A stretch of 62,574 nucleotides of DNA from an uncultured Oscillibacter sp. Its GTDB lineage: Bacteria > Bacillota > Clostridia > Oscillospirales > Oscillospiraceae. Shown here one piece after another: positions 24,119 to 33,245 of the stretch. Both the position numbers and the translations under genes were made by a program. The DNA is taken from positions 1 through 62,574 of the forward strand of contig NZ_UQXD01000009.1 in NCBI RefSeq assembly GCF_900544955.1, read 5' to 3'. The notes below the pieces were generated by a model. It did no database searches. It was given only the letters and a program-made list of their open reading frames with translations, and was not told the origin of the DNA. Position 1 is the first letter of the stretch. The number at the start of each line of letters is the position of its first letter.

Positions 24119-27100
24119 ATGCTGAAACAACTGCTACGGCGCAGCCGAGGGCTGCACGCCGCGCGCCGCGTCCTGGCCTCGGCCATGGCCGCCTGTCTTC
24201 TGCTGGCCCTGCTGCCCGCCCCGGCGCGGGCGGTGGAGAAGACGCCTTACATCGGGGCGGCACCACGGTCCAGGTGGACTACAACGAGGACCATACCGCT
24301 TTGAAGGCCAATATTAAAAAGCTGTTAGAAGCAAAGACCATTGAGCTGCAAGACATCCATGGAGACTACTCCTTCAGCCCTATTTCCGTACGCTCTATCA
24401 GCAATACGTATCAATATCCGGTCAGCCTCCCGGCAAACAGTACCGTAACCGTTTCAGTGGAGGTCATGCCCTCTATTTTCATTGAGGGAGCCTTGTACTA
24501 TCCAAACTGGGTGCGTGCCGACAGTCCCGGAAACTGGGAACGCTCCTTCACCATTGATTTCACCGTCCGCATCGGCGCACCGGCGGGGCCGAGCTGGGAC
24601 GGTCCCCGGCCCACCGTGGAGGGGACGACCATCTACGCCAACGGCGCGCCGCTGATCATCGACGGCGACAGCAAAACCAGCACCACCATCTACCTGGACG
24701 CGGACCGGGACGGCGTGCTGGACCCGGATGTGGACCCGTCCCTCAACGCCCTGGGGATTACCGGCGCCCCGGAGGACGGCGCCAATCTCTCGTCCAGCGC
24801 CTGGAGTGTCTACGGCGGCCGCCACAACGACGACCTGGATGGAGACACCCGGATCACCCTGCTGGGCGGCTACGTGGGCAACCTCTACGGCGGCGGACAT
24901 GCGGACATCTACGGCGCCACCGCCGACGTCACCGGCAGCACGACCATCCAGGCCGCCGGCGGCGAAGTGTGGGGCATCTACGGCGGCGGCGTTGCATCCG
25001 CCGAAGCCACCGCCAACATCGGCGGCACCACTTCCATCTCCATCGGCGGCTCCGCCAAGGCCGGAGAGGTTTACGGCGGCGGCAACGCGGCGAGGTCCGG
25101 CGGCTCCGCCCATGTGACCGGGACCGCCGCCGTCACCGTGACGGGCGGCCAGGTCACCTCCTTCCTCTACGGCGGCGGGTGGACTTCTCAAGGAACCGCC
25201 ACCGTGGGCACCACCGACGTGCGCATCTCCGGCGGCACCGTGAAGAACGTCTACGGCGGGGGCCTGGCATCCAACCCCGGAGCCATCAGCACCGTCACCG
25301 GCGGGGCCAGCCTGCGCATCTCCGGCAGCGCCACGGTCAGCGGCAACGTCTACGGCGGCGGATATGTGTATGGCGGCACCGCTCCCGCAGGGACGAGCTC
25401 CTCCGTCTCCGTGAGCGGCAGCGTCAAGATCGGCGGCGAGGGCAAGGGTATCGTCCTCAACACCAAACCCGACGCCGACACCCCCGTCACCAACGGCGTG
25501 GACACCTTTGCGCTGGGTGTCCTGACGACGGGGGCCAGCGTGTTCACGGTGCTGCCCGACGGCGCGGCGGCGGGCGACGTGATCGCCACGAACGCAATCA
25601 GCGGCGACGTGCCCCGCCTTCACCTCACCGGCCCCGGCGCGGCGGACAAGATCGCCTATTTTGAGAACGGCGCCATCAAGATGCGGACCAAGGGCGCCGC
25701 GCTCCTGTACAGCATCTCCGGCATGGTGAATCATCAAACGACCAACGCCAATATTGCAGGCACCGTCCGCCTGATTCAAAACGGGGCGGTGCTTCAGGAA
25801 CAACCGTTTTCGCTGTCGGAGGGGTACAGCTTTACCGGCGTGAAGCCGGGGATCTACAACATTGTGGCCGTCATGGCGGGCGGCTCCGGTGAGCCAGCGG
25901 AACTGACGAACACGATGCTTGTGACCGTCAAGGACCGCAACCTGACGAACGTGAATCTGCACTGGTGGGACGGCGGCGTGAACAGCGAGGTGCAGATCCA
26001 GCCCAACACGCCCCCCGTGGCCGTGGGCGGCCTGGAGGAGATCGCGGCGGGATATGATTATCCTAGCCCAGCAGATTTCGGCGTGGTGCGCCTGACGGTC
26101 CAGGCCGTGGACGACCCGGCGGACAAGGGGGACATTGGCAACCTGGCCGGGGGCAGAACGCTGGCCTATTGGGACCTCTCCCTCTCGTTCCTGTACACGG
26201 ACGGCGTCAAAATTGATTTGGGCGACAGCAACCTCGTGGTTTTGGAGCTGGTGCTGCCCTACGACTTCACGAATAAGCGGGATGTGACGGTCTACCGCAA
26301 GCACGGCGCCCAGGCGGCGGCCCTCACCGCCCTGCCCGGCGCGCCGGACACGCCAGAGGACGGCACATTCTGGGCCGACACGGCGGGCGGCTATCTCCAC
26401 GTCTACGCCAGCAAGTTCTCCACCTACGCCGTGGGCTACACCCCCGTCTCCCCCTCCGGCGGAGGCGGCGGTGGCGGCGGCTCCAATACCGCCACCAGCA
26501 CCACCACCAACGCGGACGGCTCCACCACGACCACCGTCACCAACCGCGTGACCGGCGCCGTCACCGAGACCACCAAGGCCCCCGGCGGCACGAAAACCGT
26601 GGTGGAGACGAAGAAGGACGGCTCCCAGACGGAGACCGTCACCACCCCCGACGGCGGGAAAACCGAGACGGCCACCACCGCCCAGGGGGACAAAACCTAC
26701 ACCGAGCAGCGCCCGGACGGCACCCAGATCCGCGCCGACATCCCCAAGACCGGCGACGCCGCCGCCACGGTGCACCTCCCCGGCAATGCGGCTGCCCCTG
26801 TGGCGGTCTCCTTCCCGGTGAACGACGGCACGGTGGTGCTGCGCCTCCTCCCCGACGGCACCGAGGAACCGGTGGCCTACTCCCTGGTGGAGGCCGGCAG
26901 GGTGTACGTCCGCCTGGACGGCGACGCCAAGCTGCGGGTGGAGACCCGGGCGGGCCTCTTTACCGATATGGACGGCCACTGGGCGGCGGAGTCCGCCGAC
27001 TTCACCGGCGCCCGGGAGCTGTTCCAGGGCACCGCGCCCCAGATCTTCACCCCGGAGCGGTCCATGACCCGGGCCATGTTCGCCACCGTGCTCCACCGCC

Positions 27101-27504
27101 TGGACGGGACGCCCGACGCGGGCGCGGTCCCCTTCACCGACGTGGAGGCCGGAAGCTGGTGCGCCGGCGGCGTGGCCTGGGCCGCTGAAAACGGCATCGC
27201 CTCCGGCACCGGCGGCGGGCTGTTCCGCGGGGACCGGGCCATCACCCGCCAGGAGCTGGCGGTCATGCTCTGGAACTACGCCCAATACGACGGGCTCGAC
27301 GTTGACCCGGGGGAGAACACCAACATGCTCTCCTTCACCGACATCGACAGGGCCGGGGAGTGGGCCATGCCCGCCCTCCAGTGGGCCTGCGGCGCAGGCA
27401 TCCTCCAGGGCGGCGCCGACGGCACCCTGAACCCCATCGGCACCGCCACCCGGGCACAGGTCGCGGCCATTTTGGAGCGGTTTGTGACCGCGGCGGTGAA
27501 ATAA
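24119..27504 (+). CDS. SLH-domain surface protein, frameshifted after its signal peptide
   Basis: ATG 24119 (AGGAGGAG eight bases upstream) opens a signal peptide of 38 residues (SAMAACLLLALLPAPARA) whose frame ends at 24304. The mature protein continues in another frame from about 24255. One extra G in the GGGG run at 24254-24257 would join them into about 1,128 codons. The body has an N-terminal domain of low GC, a glycine-rich YGGG repeat region (about 24830-25380) likely to form a beta-helix, a carboxypeptidase-regulatory-like domain (about 25700), a Thr-rich linker, and three C-terminal SLH domains (FTDMDGHWAAE, FTDVEAGSWCAGG, FTDIDRAGEWAMP). SLH domains bind pyruvylated wall polymer made by CsaB. 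The shift may be a pseudogene lesion, phase variation or a sequencing error. Confidence 0.8.
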
Positions 27505-27620
27505 GCGATACCCACCATCGGCACCTCTCCGGCGGGACGGCTGTTCGGCCCCTCGCCGGGAGGGGCCGTAGAACGGGTCTGCCCCGCCGGGGACAGCCGG
27601 TCCAGCCGATTCCCAGGGCG

Positions 27621-27920
27621 TCAATGCCTCCTGCCGTGTCCATCAGGCAGCCCGTCCCCGTAGAGGATCGCTCCGGCCGCCGGGGATGCCCCCGGCGCAG
27701 CGCACCACGTCCACCGGATAGCCGTCCCCGTGGGGAACCGCTCCGGCCGCCGGGCCAGGGTCTGCCCTGTCTCTTCCAGCCGCCCCGGAACGGCGGGAGA
27801 CAGCAGCGCCTCCAGCCGGGCCTGACCCGCCGCCGCCAGGTCCGGGAAGAAGCGCGAGCCCTCCGCCAGCGCCACTCCCCGGGCCGCCGCGGCGGGGAAT
27901 TTCGGCAGTCCCAGGTTCTA
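27621..27920 (-). pseudogene. Decayed coding remnant with internal direct repeat
   Basis: An open minus-strand stretch of about 99 codons directly after an in-frame stop, with no start codon context or ribosome site. It includes LEALLSPAVPGRLEETGQTL, and then appears to shift frame. Two 43-base copies lie in it (27638-27681 and 27709-27752, plus-strand coordinates), about 80% alike, encoding AAGAVPHGDG-like peptides in different frames. I cannot name the parent gene. The rest of 27505-27929 shows nothing else. Confidence 0.35.
27638..27752 (+). repeat. Degenerate 43-base direct repeat, two copies
   Basis: Both copies contain GTCCCCGT then G(A/G)GGA(T/A)C and end in CGCTCCGGCCGCCGG. The copies are 27638-27681 and 27709-27752, 28 bases apart. 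Confidence 0.6.
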
Positions 27921-27929
27921 AGCAACAAG

Positions 27930-27957
27930 AAAAAAGAGCGCATATGCGCTCTTTTTT
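27930..27957. terminator. Bidirectional terminator touching the nitroreductase stop
   Basis: Perfect 28-base palindrome: AAAAAAGAGCGC + ATAT + GCGCTCTTTTTT. Its last base belongs to the nitroreductase stop codon on the minus strand. Confidence 0.92.
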
Positions 27958-28625
27958 CATCTCCAGGCGAAGGCGGCCCCGCCGGCGCCCAGCTCGAAGT
28001 GGTATTTCACGATTCCCAGGTCCACCTTGGAATAGGCGCCGCCGGTGGACACCGCCCGGACGGCGCCGCCCTCCTCCAGGGTCAGGCGGAATTTCTGCTG
28101 GTTGAGGGCGGTGGGGGCCAGCAGCGCCGCCTCCCCGCCCCGCCGGAACCACTCCGGCCAGGGCTCCGGCCCGGCGCAGACCGCCGTCAGGGGCTTGCTC
28201 TTGTGGGGCTTTCCCCGGACGGCGCCATAGCCCAGCGCCACCACGCAGACCAGCTTCTCCCCCGGCCCCAGCGTGCAGCGGCACTTTCCCTTGCGGTAGG
28301 TGGCGCCCACCCAGCAGGTGTTCAGCCCCAGCCGTTCCGCCAGCAGCACCAGCCGCTCTCCGTAATAGCCCGCCCGCTCCTCCAAATCCGGCCCCTTGGG
28401 CCCCGCCAGGACCAGGTAGTTCCGCACACCCCGGAAGCTGCCGTACTTTGCCAGCAGGCCGGTGAAGGCCGCCGGCTCCTCCAGCGCCAGCTGGATGGAG
28501 AGCCCGCCCTCCCGGTTGCAGGCGGCGATCTCCGCCGCCAGGGCCTCCACCGCCGCCTCCGCCAGCGGGCAGTCCTCGTACTGCCGCACCGAATGGCGCC
28601 GCTCCATGATCTCCATTCCATCCAT
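27957..28625 (-). CDS. Nitroreductase-family protein
   Basis: A 222-residue FMN-dependent oxidoreductase-like protein of the putative nitroreductase (TM1586-type) group. Recognisable parts are ERRHSVRQYED at the start (FMN phosphate binding), GSFRGVRNYLVLAG and LGLNTCWVGATY. ATG 28625 lies one base after the ArsR stop, with GAGGAGG inside the ArsR gene, so the two are translationally coupled. Physiological substrate is unknown; flavin-dependent reduction with NAD(P)H is the family norm. It ends directly at a terminator. Confidence 0.85.
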   Translation of the reverse strand: MDGMEIMERRHSVRQYEDCPLAEAAVEALAAEIAACNREGGLSIQLALEEPAAFTGLLAKYGSFRGVRNYLVLAGPKGPDLEERAGYYGERLVLLAERLGLNTCWVGATYRKGKCRCTLGPGEKLVCVVALGYGAVRGKPHKSKPLTAVCAGPEPWPEWFRRGGEAALLAPTALNQQKFRLTLEEGGAVRAVSTGGAYSKVDLGIVKYHFELGAGGAAFAWR

Positions 28626-28626
28626 C

Positions 28627-29010
28627 TCAGAACGCCTCCTCTTCAAAATGGGGATACCCCTCCTCCGCGGCGGAGTCCACCACGTCGCAGATGTGCCCCG
28701 CCAGCGTCCGCAACCGCCGCCAGCAGTCCGCCTCGGCGTTGGGATAGTAGTAATTCCGGGTGCCCTGGCGGTACACCGCCACGGCCCCCACCTCCCGCAG
28801 AAGCCGCAGGTGCCGGGACACCGCCGGGCGGGAGAGGTGGGTCCGCTCCGCCAGCTCCTCCGTCCGCAGCCCCACCTGACGGCACGTCAGCAGCGCCAGC
28901 AGCACCCGCTGGCGGTTGCCCTCCCCCAGGGCCGCGAACAGCGCCCCCAGCGGCTCAAACTCCGCCGCCAGCGCCGACCGCTGCTCCACACACTCCCTGC
29001 ACACTTCCAC
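28627..29010 (-). CDS. ArsR-family transcriptional regulator
   Basis: A 127-residue winged-helix repressor: helix-turn-helix LRTEELAERTHLSRPAVSRH followed by the wing LREVGAVAVYRQGTRNYYYP. I place the start at GTG 29010, with GGGGAGG seven to eight bases before it. The alternative ATG 29028 would be only about three bases from the predicted transcription start (-10 at 29038-29043). Cysteines CREC near the N-terminus could sense metal or redox state, but the usual CVC metal site on the recognition helix is not present. It is the first gene of the operon with the nitroreductase and probably controls it. Confidence 0.82.
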   Translation of the reverse strand: MEVCRECVEQRSALAAEFEPLGALFAALGEGNRQRVLLALLTCRQVGLRTEELAERTHLSRPAVSRHLRLLREVGAVAVYRQGTRNYYYPNAEADCWRRLRTLAGHICDVVDSAAEEGYPHFEEEAF

Positions 29011-29037
29011 CGCTTCGCCTCCCCGCATTTTTCCCTT

Positions 29038-29066
29038 AGTATACCACACAACCCGGCCGCTGTCCC
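29038..29066 (-). promoter_or_regulatory. Promoter of the ArsR-nitroreductase operon
   Basis: TATACT (29043-29038) with GGGACA (29066-29061) at 17 bases; the -35 is poor, which fits a regulated promoter. Confidence 0.5.
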
Positions 29067-29185
29067 ATTGGGAAAGAAAATGGAGCCGCTTTTCCCTCCG
29101 CACAAATTTGTCCTATTCCTCCCGCCTTTTTCCCGTCCTGATGGGTTTTCGCAATTTGTTCACAAAATTTTAACTGCCATCCCTA

Positions 29186-29227
29186 TTTACTTTTATGAGT
29201 TGTCAGTGTATAATACCTCTATCAACT
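29186..29227 (+). promoter_or_regulatory. Promoter and candidate operator of the opu operon
   Basis: TTTACT (29186-29191), 17-base spacer, TATAAT (29209-29214). A dyad AGTTG (29198-29202) ... CAACT (29223-29227) straddles the -10 box and is a candidate site for the GntR/RCK_C regulator. Confidence 0.6.
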
Positions 29228-29247
29228 GCGAAAGGTGGTGGCCATCC

Positions 29248-29883
29248 ATGCAGCAAACCGTGGTCCCGTCCCAGTACCTCCAGATTGCGCTGGACCTGGC
29301 GGGCCGCATCGCACGGGGAGACCTGCCGGAGGGCAGCCGCATCTACGGCCGCTCCGTCATGTCCTCGGAGTACAACGTCTCCCCGGAAACCATCCGCCGG
29401 GCCCTGCGGCTGCTGGCGGACATGAAGGTGGTGGAGGTCAAGCCCCAGAGCGGGGCGGTGGTCCTCTCCGCCGACAGCGCCCGGCGCTACATCCAGCTCT
29501 TCGAGGAGGGGACCGACGTCCACTACCTGCGCAAACAGCTCAAGGAGCTGCTGGCGGAGTACGGGGATCTGAGCCGCCGCCTGACGGACACCGTCACCGC
29601 CCTGGTGAAGAGCCGGGACACCTTCGCCGCCGCCAACGAGCCCTTTCCCAACTACGAGGTCCCCGTCCCCAAGGACTCCCCCCTCATCGGCAAGAGCATT
29701 GGGGCCCTGAAATTCTGGCAGTCCACCGGCGGCACCATCGTGGCCATCCGGCGGGGCCAGACCGTGATTCTCTCCCCCGGTCCCTACGCGGAGCTGTTCG
29801 CCGGAGATGTGATCGTCCTAGTGGGCACCCCCTCCGCCGCGGAGGCCGCCCACAACCTGATTACTGCAAAGGAGGCCCTATGA
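29248..29883 (+). CDS. BusR-like regulator: GntR helix-turn-helix plus RCK_C domain
   Basis: A 211-residue protein with an N-terminal GntR winged helix (YNVSPETIRRALRLLADMKV, about 32-52), a coiled-coil linker (about 90-120) and a C-terminal TrkA-C/RCK_C domain (SPLIGKSIGALKFWQSTG ... AGDVIVLVGT). This is the architecture and length of BusR, the c-di-AMP-responsive repressor of glycine-betaine importers in lactococci and streptococci. Here it is the first gene of an osmolyte-importer operon, overlapping the next gene by ATGA. Repression that tightens with c-di-AMP is therefore a strong inference by homology. Confidence 0.88.
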   Translation: MQQTVVPSQYLQIALDLAGRIARGDLPEGSRIYGRSVMSSEYNVSPETIRRALRLLADMKVVEVKPQSGAVVLSADSARRYIQLFEEGTDVHYLRKQLKELLAEYGDLSRRLTDTVTALVKSRDTFAAANEPFPNYEVPVPKDSPLIGKSIGALKFWQSTGGTIVAIRRGQTVILSPGPYAELFAGDVIVLVGTPSAAEAAHNLITAKEAL

Positions 29884-30992
29884 TTCAGTTTGAACAGGTG
29901 TGCAAGAGCTACGGAAAGACACCCATCCTCAAGGACCTGAACTTCACCATCCAAGATGGGCAGTTCGTGGTCCTCATCGGCCCGTCCGGATGCGGCAAGA
30001 CCACCACCATGAAAATGATCAACCGCCTGCTGGAGCCCGACAGCGGCACGGTGTCCATCGACGGCAAGGACATCCGCACCACCGACCGGGTGGAGCTGCG
30101 GCGCCACATCGGCTACGTGATCCAGCAGATCGGCCTGTTCCCCAACATGACTGTAGCCCAGAACATCTGCGTGGTCCCCAAGCTCTTGAAATACGACAAG
30201 GCCAAGTGCGATGCCATTGTGCGGGATATGCTGAAAATGGTCCACATGGAGGACTACGCGGACAAGTATCCCTCCGAGCTCTCCGGCGGCCAGCAGCAGC
30301 GCATCGGCGTGCTGCGGGCCCTGGCGGCCTCCCCCCCCATCGTGCTGATGGATGAGCCCTTCTCCGCCCTGGACCCCATGACCCGGGAAATCCTCCAGGA
30401 CGAGGTGAAGAACATCCAGCAGAAGCTGAACAAGACCATCGTCTTCGTCAGCCACGACATGGGCGAGGCGCTGAAGCTGGCGGACGTCATCATCTTCATG
30501 GAGAGCGGCGAAATCGTGCAGATGGCCTCCCCCGAGGAGATGCTGGAGCACCCCGCCAACGACCTGGTCCGCAACTTCCTGGGCAAGCACACCCCCGACG
30601 CCCCCGCCCCCTCCACCGTGGAGAACTTCATGCGCACCAACGTCCTCAGCGTGAAGAAGAACCGGGGCGTGCTGGAGTGCGCGGAGCGCATGGCCCGCAG
30701 CAGCGTGGACACCCTCCTGGTTACCGACGAGGCCGGGCACTATGCCGGCACCGTCTCCATCGGCGACATCCGCCACTGGGGCCAGGGCCTCACCAGCATT
30801 GAGCCTCTGATCCGGGAGACCGCCCGGACCGTCCGGGTGGGAGACGAGGCCAAGGAGTCCTTCGACTACTTATTGGAATCCGGCGCTAACTACGTGGTGG
30901 TCCTGAACGAGGACGACACCATCGCGGGCATCGTGACCAAGACCAGCGTGGCCCGGTCGGTGGCGGAGAACCTGTGGGGGGACGCAAAATGA
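29880..30992 (+). CDS. opuCA: Osmoprotectant ABC transporter ATPase OpuCA
   Basis: A 370-residue ATP-binding subunit. Walker A is GPSGCGKTT (about 34), the signature LSGGQQQRI (about 136), Walker B VLMDEPFSALD. From about 245 there are two CBS domains (MRTNVLSVKKNRGVLECAER, AGTVSIGDIR), which sense ionic strength or nucleotides in OpuA/OpuC-type importers. It drives uptake of glycine betaine, carnitine or choline when water activity falls. It starts at ATG 29880, overlapping the regulator stop by four bases with GGAGG upstream. Confidence 0.93.
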   Translation: MIQFEQVCKSYGKTPILKDLNFTIQDGQFVVLIGPSGCGKTTTMKMINRLLEPDSGTVSIDGKDIRTTDRVELRRHIGYVIQQIGLFPNMTVAQNICVVPKLLKYDKAKCDAIVRDMLKMVHMEDYADKYPSELSGGQQQRIGVLRALAASPPIVLMDEPFSALDPMTREILQDEVKNIQQKLNKTIVFVSHDMGEALKLADVIIFMESGEIVQMASPEEMLEHPANDLVRNFLGKHTPDAPAPSTVENFMRTNVLSVKKNRGVLECAERMARSSVDTLLVTDEAGHYAGTVSIGDIRHWGQGLTSIEPLIRETARTVRVGDEAKESFDYLLESGANYVVVLNEDDTIAGIVTKTSVARSVAENLWGDAK

Positions 30993-31630
30993 GGGCCCTC
31001 ATCGACATGTACGGCGCCGACCTGCTGGCCCGCATCGGCGAGCACACGGCGTACGTGCTGGTCTCCGTGGCCATCGGCTTCGCGGCGGGACTGCTGGGGG
31101 GCGTCCTCCTCTCCCGGGTGCCCAAGTGGTCCGGCGTCGTGCTGCCCATCCTGTCCATCTTCCAGACCATCCCCGGCCTGGTGTTCATCGGCGTGCTCTT
31201 CATCTGGTGGGGCGATATCCTGCCCACGGTGATCGTGGCCCTGGCGGCCTACGCCATGTTCCCGGTACTGAAAAACACCTACACCGGCATCCTGGGCGTG
31301 GAGGAGCGGTACATCGAGGCCGCCAAGGGCTGCGGCATGTCCCGCTTTCAGACCCTGGTGAAGGTGGAGCTGCCCCTGGCCATGCCCACCATCATCGCCG
31401 GGCTGCGGATGGCCGCCATCTACACGGTCTCCTGGGCGGTGCTGGCCGCCATGATCGGCCTGGGCGGCCTGGGGAACTTCGTCTACCAGGGCACCGCCTC
31501 CGACAACAACACCCTCATCCTTCTGGGCGCCATCCCGGCGGCCATCCTGGCCATCGCCTTCGGCGCAGTGATTGACCTGATTCAAAAGAAGGTCACGCCC
31601 CGGGGCCTGCAGAAGGAGGTGGCCAAATGA
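30989..31630 (+). CDS. opuCB: Osmoprotectant ABC transporter permease OpuCB
   Basis: A 213-residue membrane subunit with about five or six helices and the ABC-permease EAA loop (EAAKGCGMSRFQTLVKVELP). It starts at ATG 30989, overlapping the opuCA stop by four bases (ATGA). It pairs with the next gene product to form the translocation channel for an osmolyte such as glycine betaine. Confidence 0.92.
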   Translation: MRALIDMYGADLLARIGEHTAYVLVSVAIGFAAGLLGGVLLSRVPKWSGVVLPILSIFQTIPGLVFIGVLFIWWGDILPTVIVALAAYAMFPVLKNTYTGILGVEERYIEAAKGCGMSRFQTLVKVELPLAMPTIIAGLRMAAIYTVSWAVLAAMIGLGGLGNFVYQGTASDNNTLILLGAIPAAILAIAFGAVIDLIQKKVTPRGLQKEVAK

Positions 31631-33129
31631 GCTGGGACCTGATTTTTCAGCACCTGTTCATCGTGCTGGCCGCCGGCATCCTCTCTATCGCCGTGGGCCT
31701 GCCCCTGGGCATCTGGGCCTACGTGTCCCCCCGGGCCCGGGGCGTGATTCTGCGGGTTGTGGACCTGCTGCAGACCATCCCCTCCCTGGCGCTGCTGGGC
31801 ATCATCATGGTGGTGCTCCACCCCGGGAAGCTGACGGTCATCGTGGGCATCACCCTCTACTCCCTGCTCCCCATCGTGCGCAACACCTGCCTGGGCCTCC
31901 AGGAGGTGGACCCCGGCGTGAAGGAGTCCGCCCGGGGCATGGGCATGAGCAAGCCCTACCGGATTTTGATGGTGGAGTTCCCCCTGGCCTTCCCCACCGT
32001 GTTCACCGGCATCCGCATCGCCGTGGTGAACGCCATCGGCACCGCCGTGTTCGCGGCCTTCGTGGGCGGCGGCGGCCTGGGCGGCGTCATCACCCAGGCC
32101 ATCCGGGTGAAGAACATGGGGCTGATTCTGGCGGCCACCGGCGTCCTCATGGTCATCGCGGTGGTACTGGACCTGCTGATGGGCTGGTTTGAAAACCAGA
32201 TGCGCAAGAGCCGGGGCGGCTCCCGGAAGATGTGGATTCCTGTGGCGGCGCTGCTGGTGGCCTTCTTCCTGCTGCTGCCCTACGGCCGCGGCAGCTCGGG
32301 CGATTTGATGCTCTACGACGGGGACTACTCCGAAACCCAGCTCATGCACCACATGATCAAAATGCTGGTGGAGGACCAGACGGATTTGAGCGTGACCATC
32401 CAGGACCAGATGTCCCAGGTGAACAACTTCAAATCCATGGAGGGCGCCAGCCCCACCTGCGATCTGATGATCTCCTACGACGGCACGCTGCTGACCACCT
32501 TCTTCCACCAGGACACCGTCGACGTCCCGGCGGGCATGAGCATCTACGACTATGTGAACAACCTCGCCCAGGAGGAATACGGCATGCGCCTGCTGGGACA
32601 GCTGGGCTTTGACAACACCTACGCCATCGGCGTGCCGGAGGCGCTGGCGGAGCAGTACGGCCTGCGCACCATCAGCGACCTGATTCCCGTTGCGGATCAA
32701 TTGGTCTTCGGCGCGGAGCAGGAGTTCTTCACCCTGGAGGGCAGCATGAAGTACGGCCCCTTTATCGACTTCTACGGGCTGAAATTCAAGGACTACAAGC
32801 CCGTGGACCAGGGGCTGAAATACGCCGCCATTGAAAACGGCAGCTTCGACGTGGCGGTGGTCTACGCCACCGACGGCCTCAACCGCAAGGTGGGACTGAA
32901 GGTCCTGGAGGACGACAAGGGCTTCTTCCCGGACTACAACGGCGCCTTCCTGGTGCGGGAGGACGTGCTGGCCAGATACCCGGAGCTGGAGGGCATTCTG
33001 GAGCAGCTGACAGGGAAGATCCCCACGGAGCAGATGGCGGAGCTCACCTATCAGGTGGACGTGGTGGGCCGGAGCGTGGACGAGGTGGCCCGGGAGTTCC
33101 TGGTGAGCCTGGGACTGCTGAGCGCCTGA
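31627..33129 (+). CDS. Osmoprotectant permease fused to its substrate-binding protein
   Basis: A 500-residue fusion. Residues 1-200 are a second permease with the EAA-type loop (ESARGMGMSKPYRILMVEFP). A further membrane segment (WIPVAALLVAFFLLLPYG, about 203-220) links to an extracytoplasmic OpuAC/OpuCC-like binding domain (225-500; LMLYDGDYSETQLMHHMIKM at its start). The tether keeps the receptor on the transporter, as in other OpuA/ChoS-type systems, so no separate lipoprotein is needed. It overlaps opuCB by four bases. Trp/Tyr cage residues were not assignable, so the exact ligand stays open. Confidence 0.9.
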   Translation: MSWDLIFQHLFIVLAAGILSIAVGLPLGIWAYVSPRARGVILRVVDLLQTIPSLALLGIIMVVLHPGKLTVIVGITLYSLLPIVRNTCLGLQEVDPGVKESARGMGMSKPYRILMVEFPLAFPTVFTGIRIAVVNAIGTAVFAAFVGGGGLGGVITQAIRVKNMGLILAATGVLMVIAVVLDLLMGWFENQMRKSRGGSRKMWIPVAALLVAFFLLLPYGRGSSGDLMLYDGDYSETQLMHHMIKMLVEDQTDLSVTIQDQMSQVNNFKSMEGASPTCDLMISYDGTLLTTFFHQDTVDVPAGMSIYDYVNNLAQEEYGMRLLGQLGFDNTYAIGVPEALAEQYGLRTISDLIPVADQLVFGAEQEFFTLEGSMKYGPFIDFYGLKFKDYKPVDQGLKYAAIENGSFDVAVVYATDGLNRKVGLKVLEDDKGFFPDYNGAFLVREDVLARYPELEGILEQLTGKIPTEQMAELTYQVDVVGRSVDEVAREFLVSLGLLSA

Positions 33130-33142
33130 GCATCCGAATACA

Positions 33143-33179
33143 AAATTTTCCGGGGGAGGAATCCCCCGGAAATTTTTTT
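33143..33179 (+). terminator. Rho-independent terminator of the opu operon
   Basis: Stem TTTCCGGGGG / CCCCCGGAAA, loop AGGAAT, then seven T. Confidence 0.92.
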
Positions 33180-33189
33180 CGCCAAATGC

Positions 33190-33218
33190 AACCGCCGGCG
33201 GTTTTTTTCGTCTATACT
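33190..33218 (+). promoter_or_regulatory. Candidate ECF-type (autoregulated) promoter
   Basis: AACC (33190-33193) and CGTC (33209-33212) are spaced 15 bases apart, the classic ECF -35/-10 pattern. TATACT (33213-33218) could instead act as a sigma-A -10. Confidence 0.45.
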
Positions 33219-33245
33219 GGTGAGAAAGAGAGAGGAGGCGGCAGC

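Noticed and set aside
24860..25380. YGGG-type repeats as a CRISPR or tandem DNA repeat
   Set aside because: They are protein-level repeats of variable length inside a coding frame, without uniform spacers.
24454..27624. 1,056-codon minus-strand open frame opposite the SLH protein
   Set aside because: Its composition mirrors the repeated glycine/threonine codons on the other strand and it has no start signal.
27621..27920. Remnant as a phosphonate lyase subunit (phnH)
   Set aside because: A weak resemblance of a short segment (RFPTG) was the only hint; no alignment supports it.
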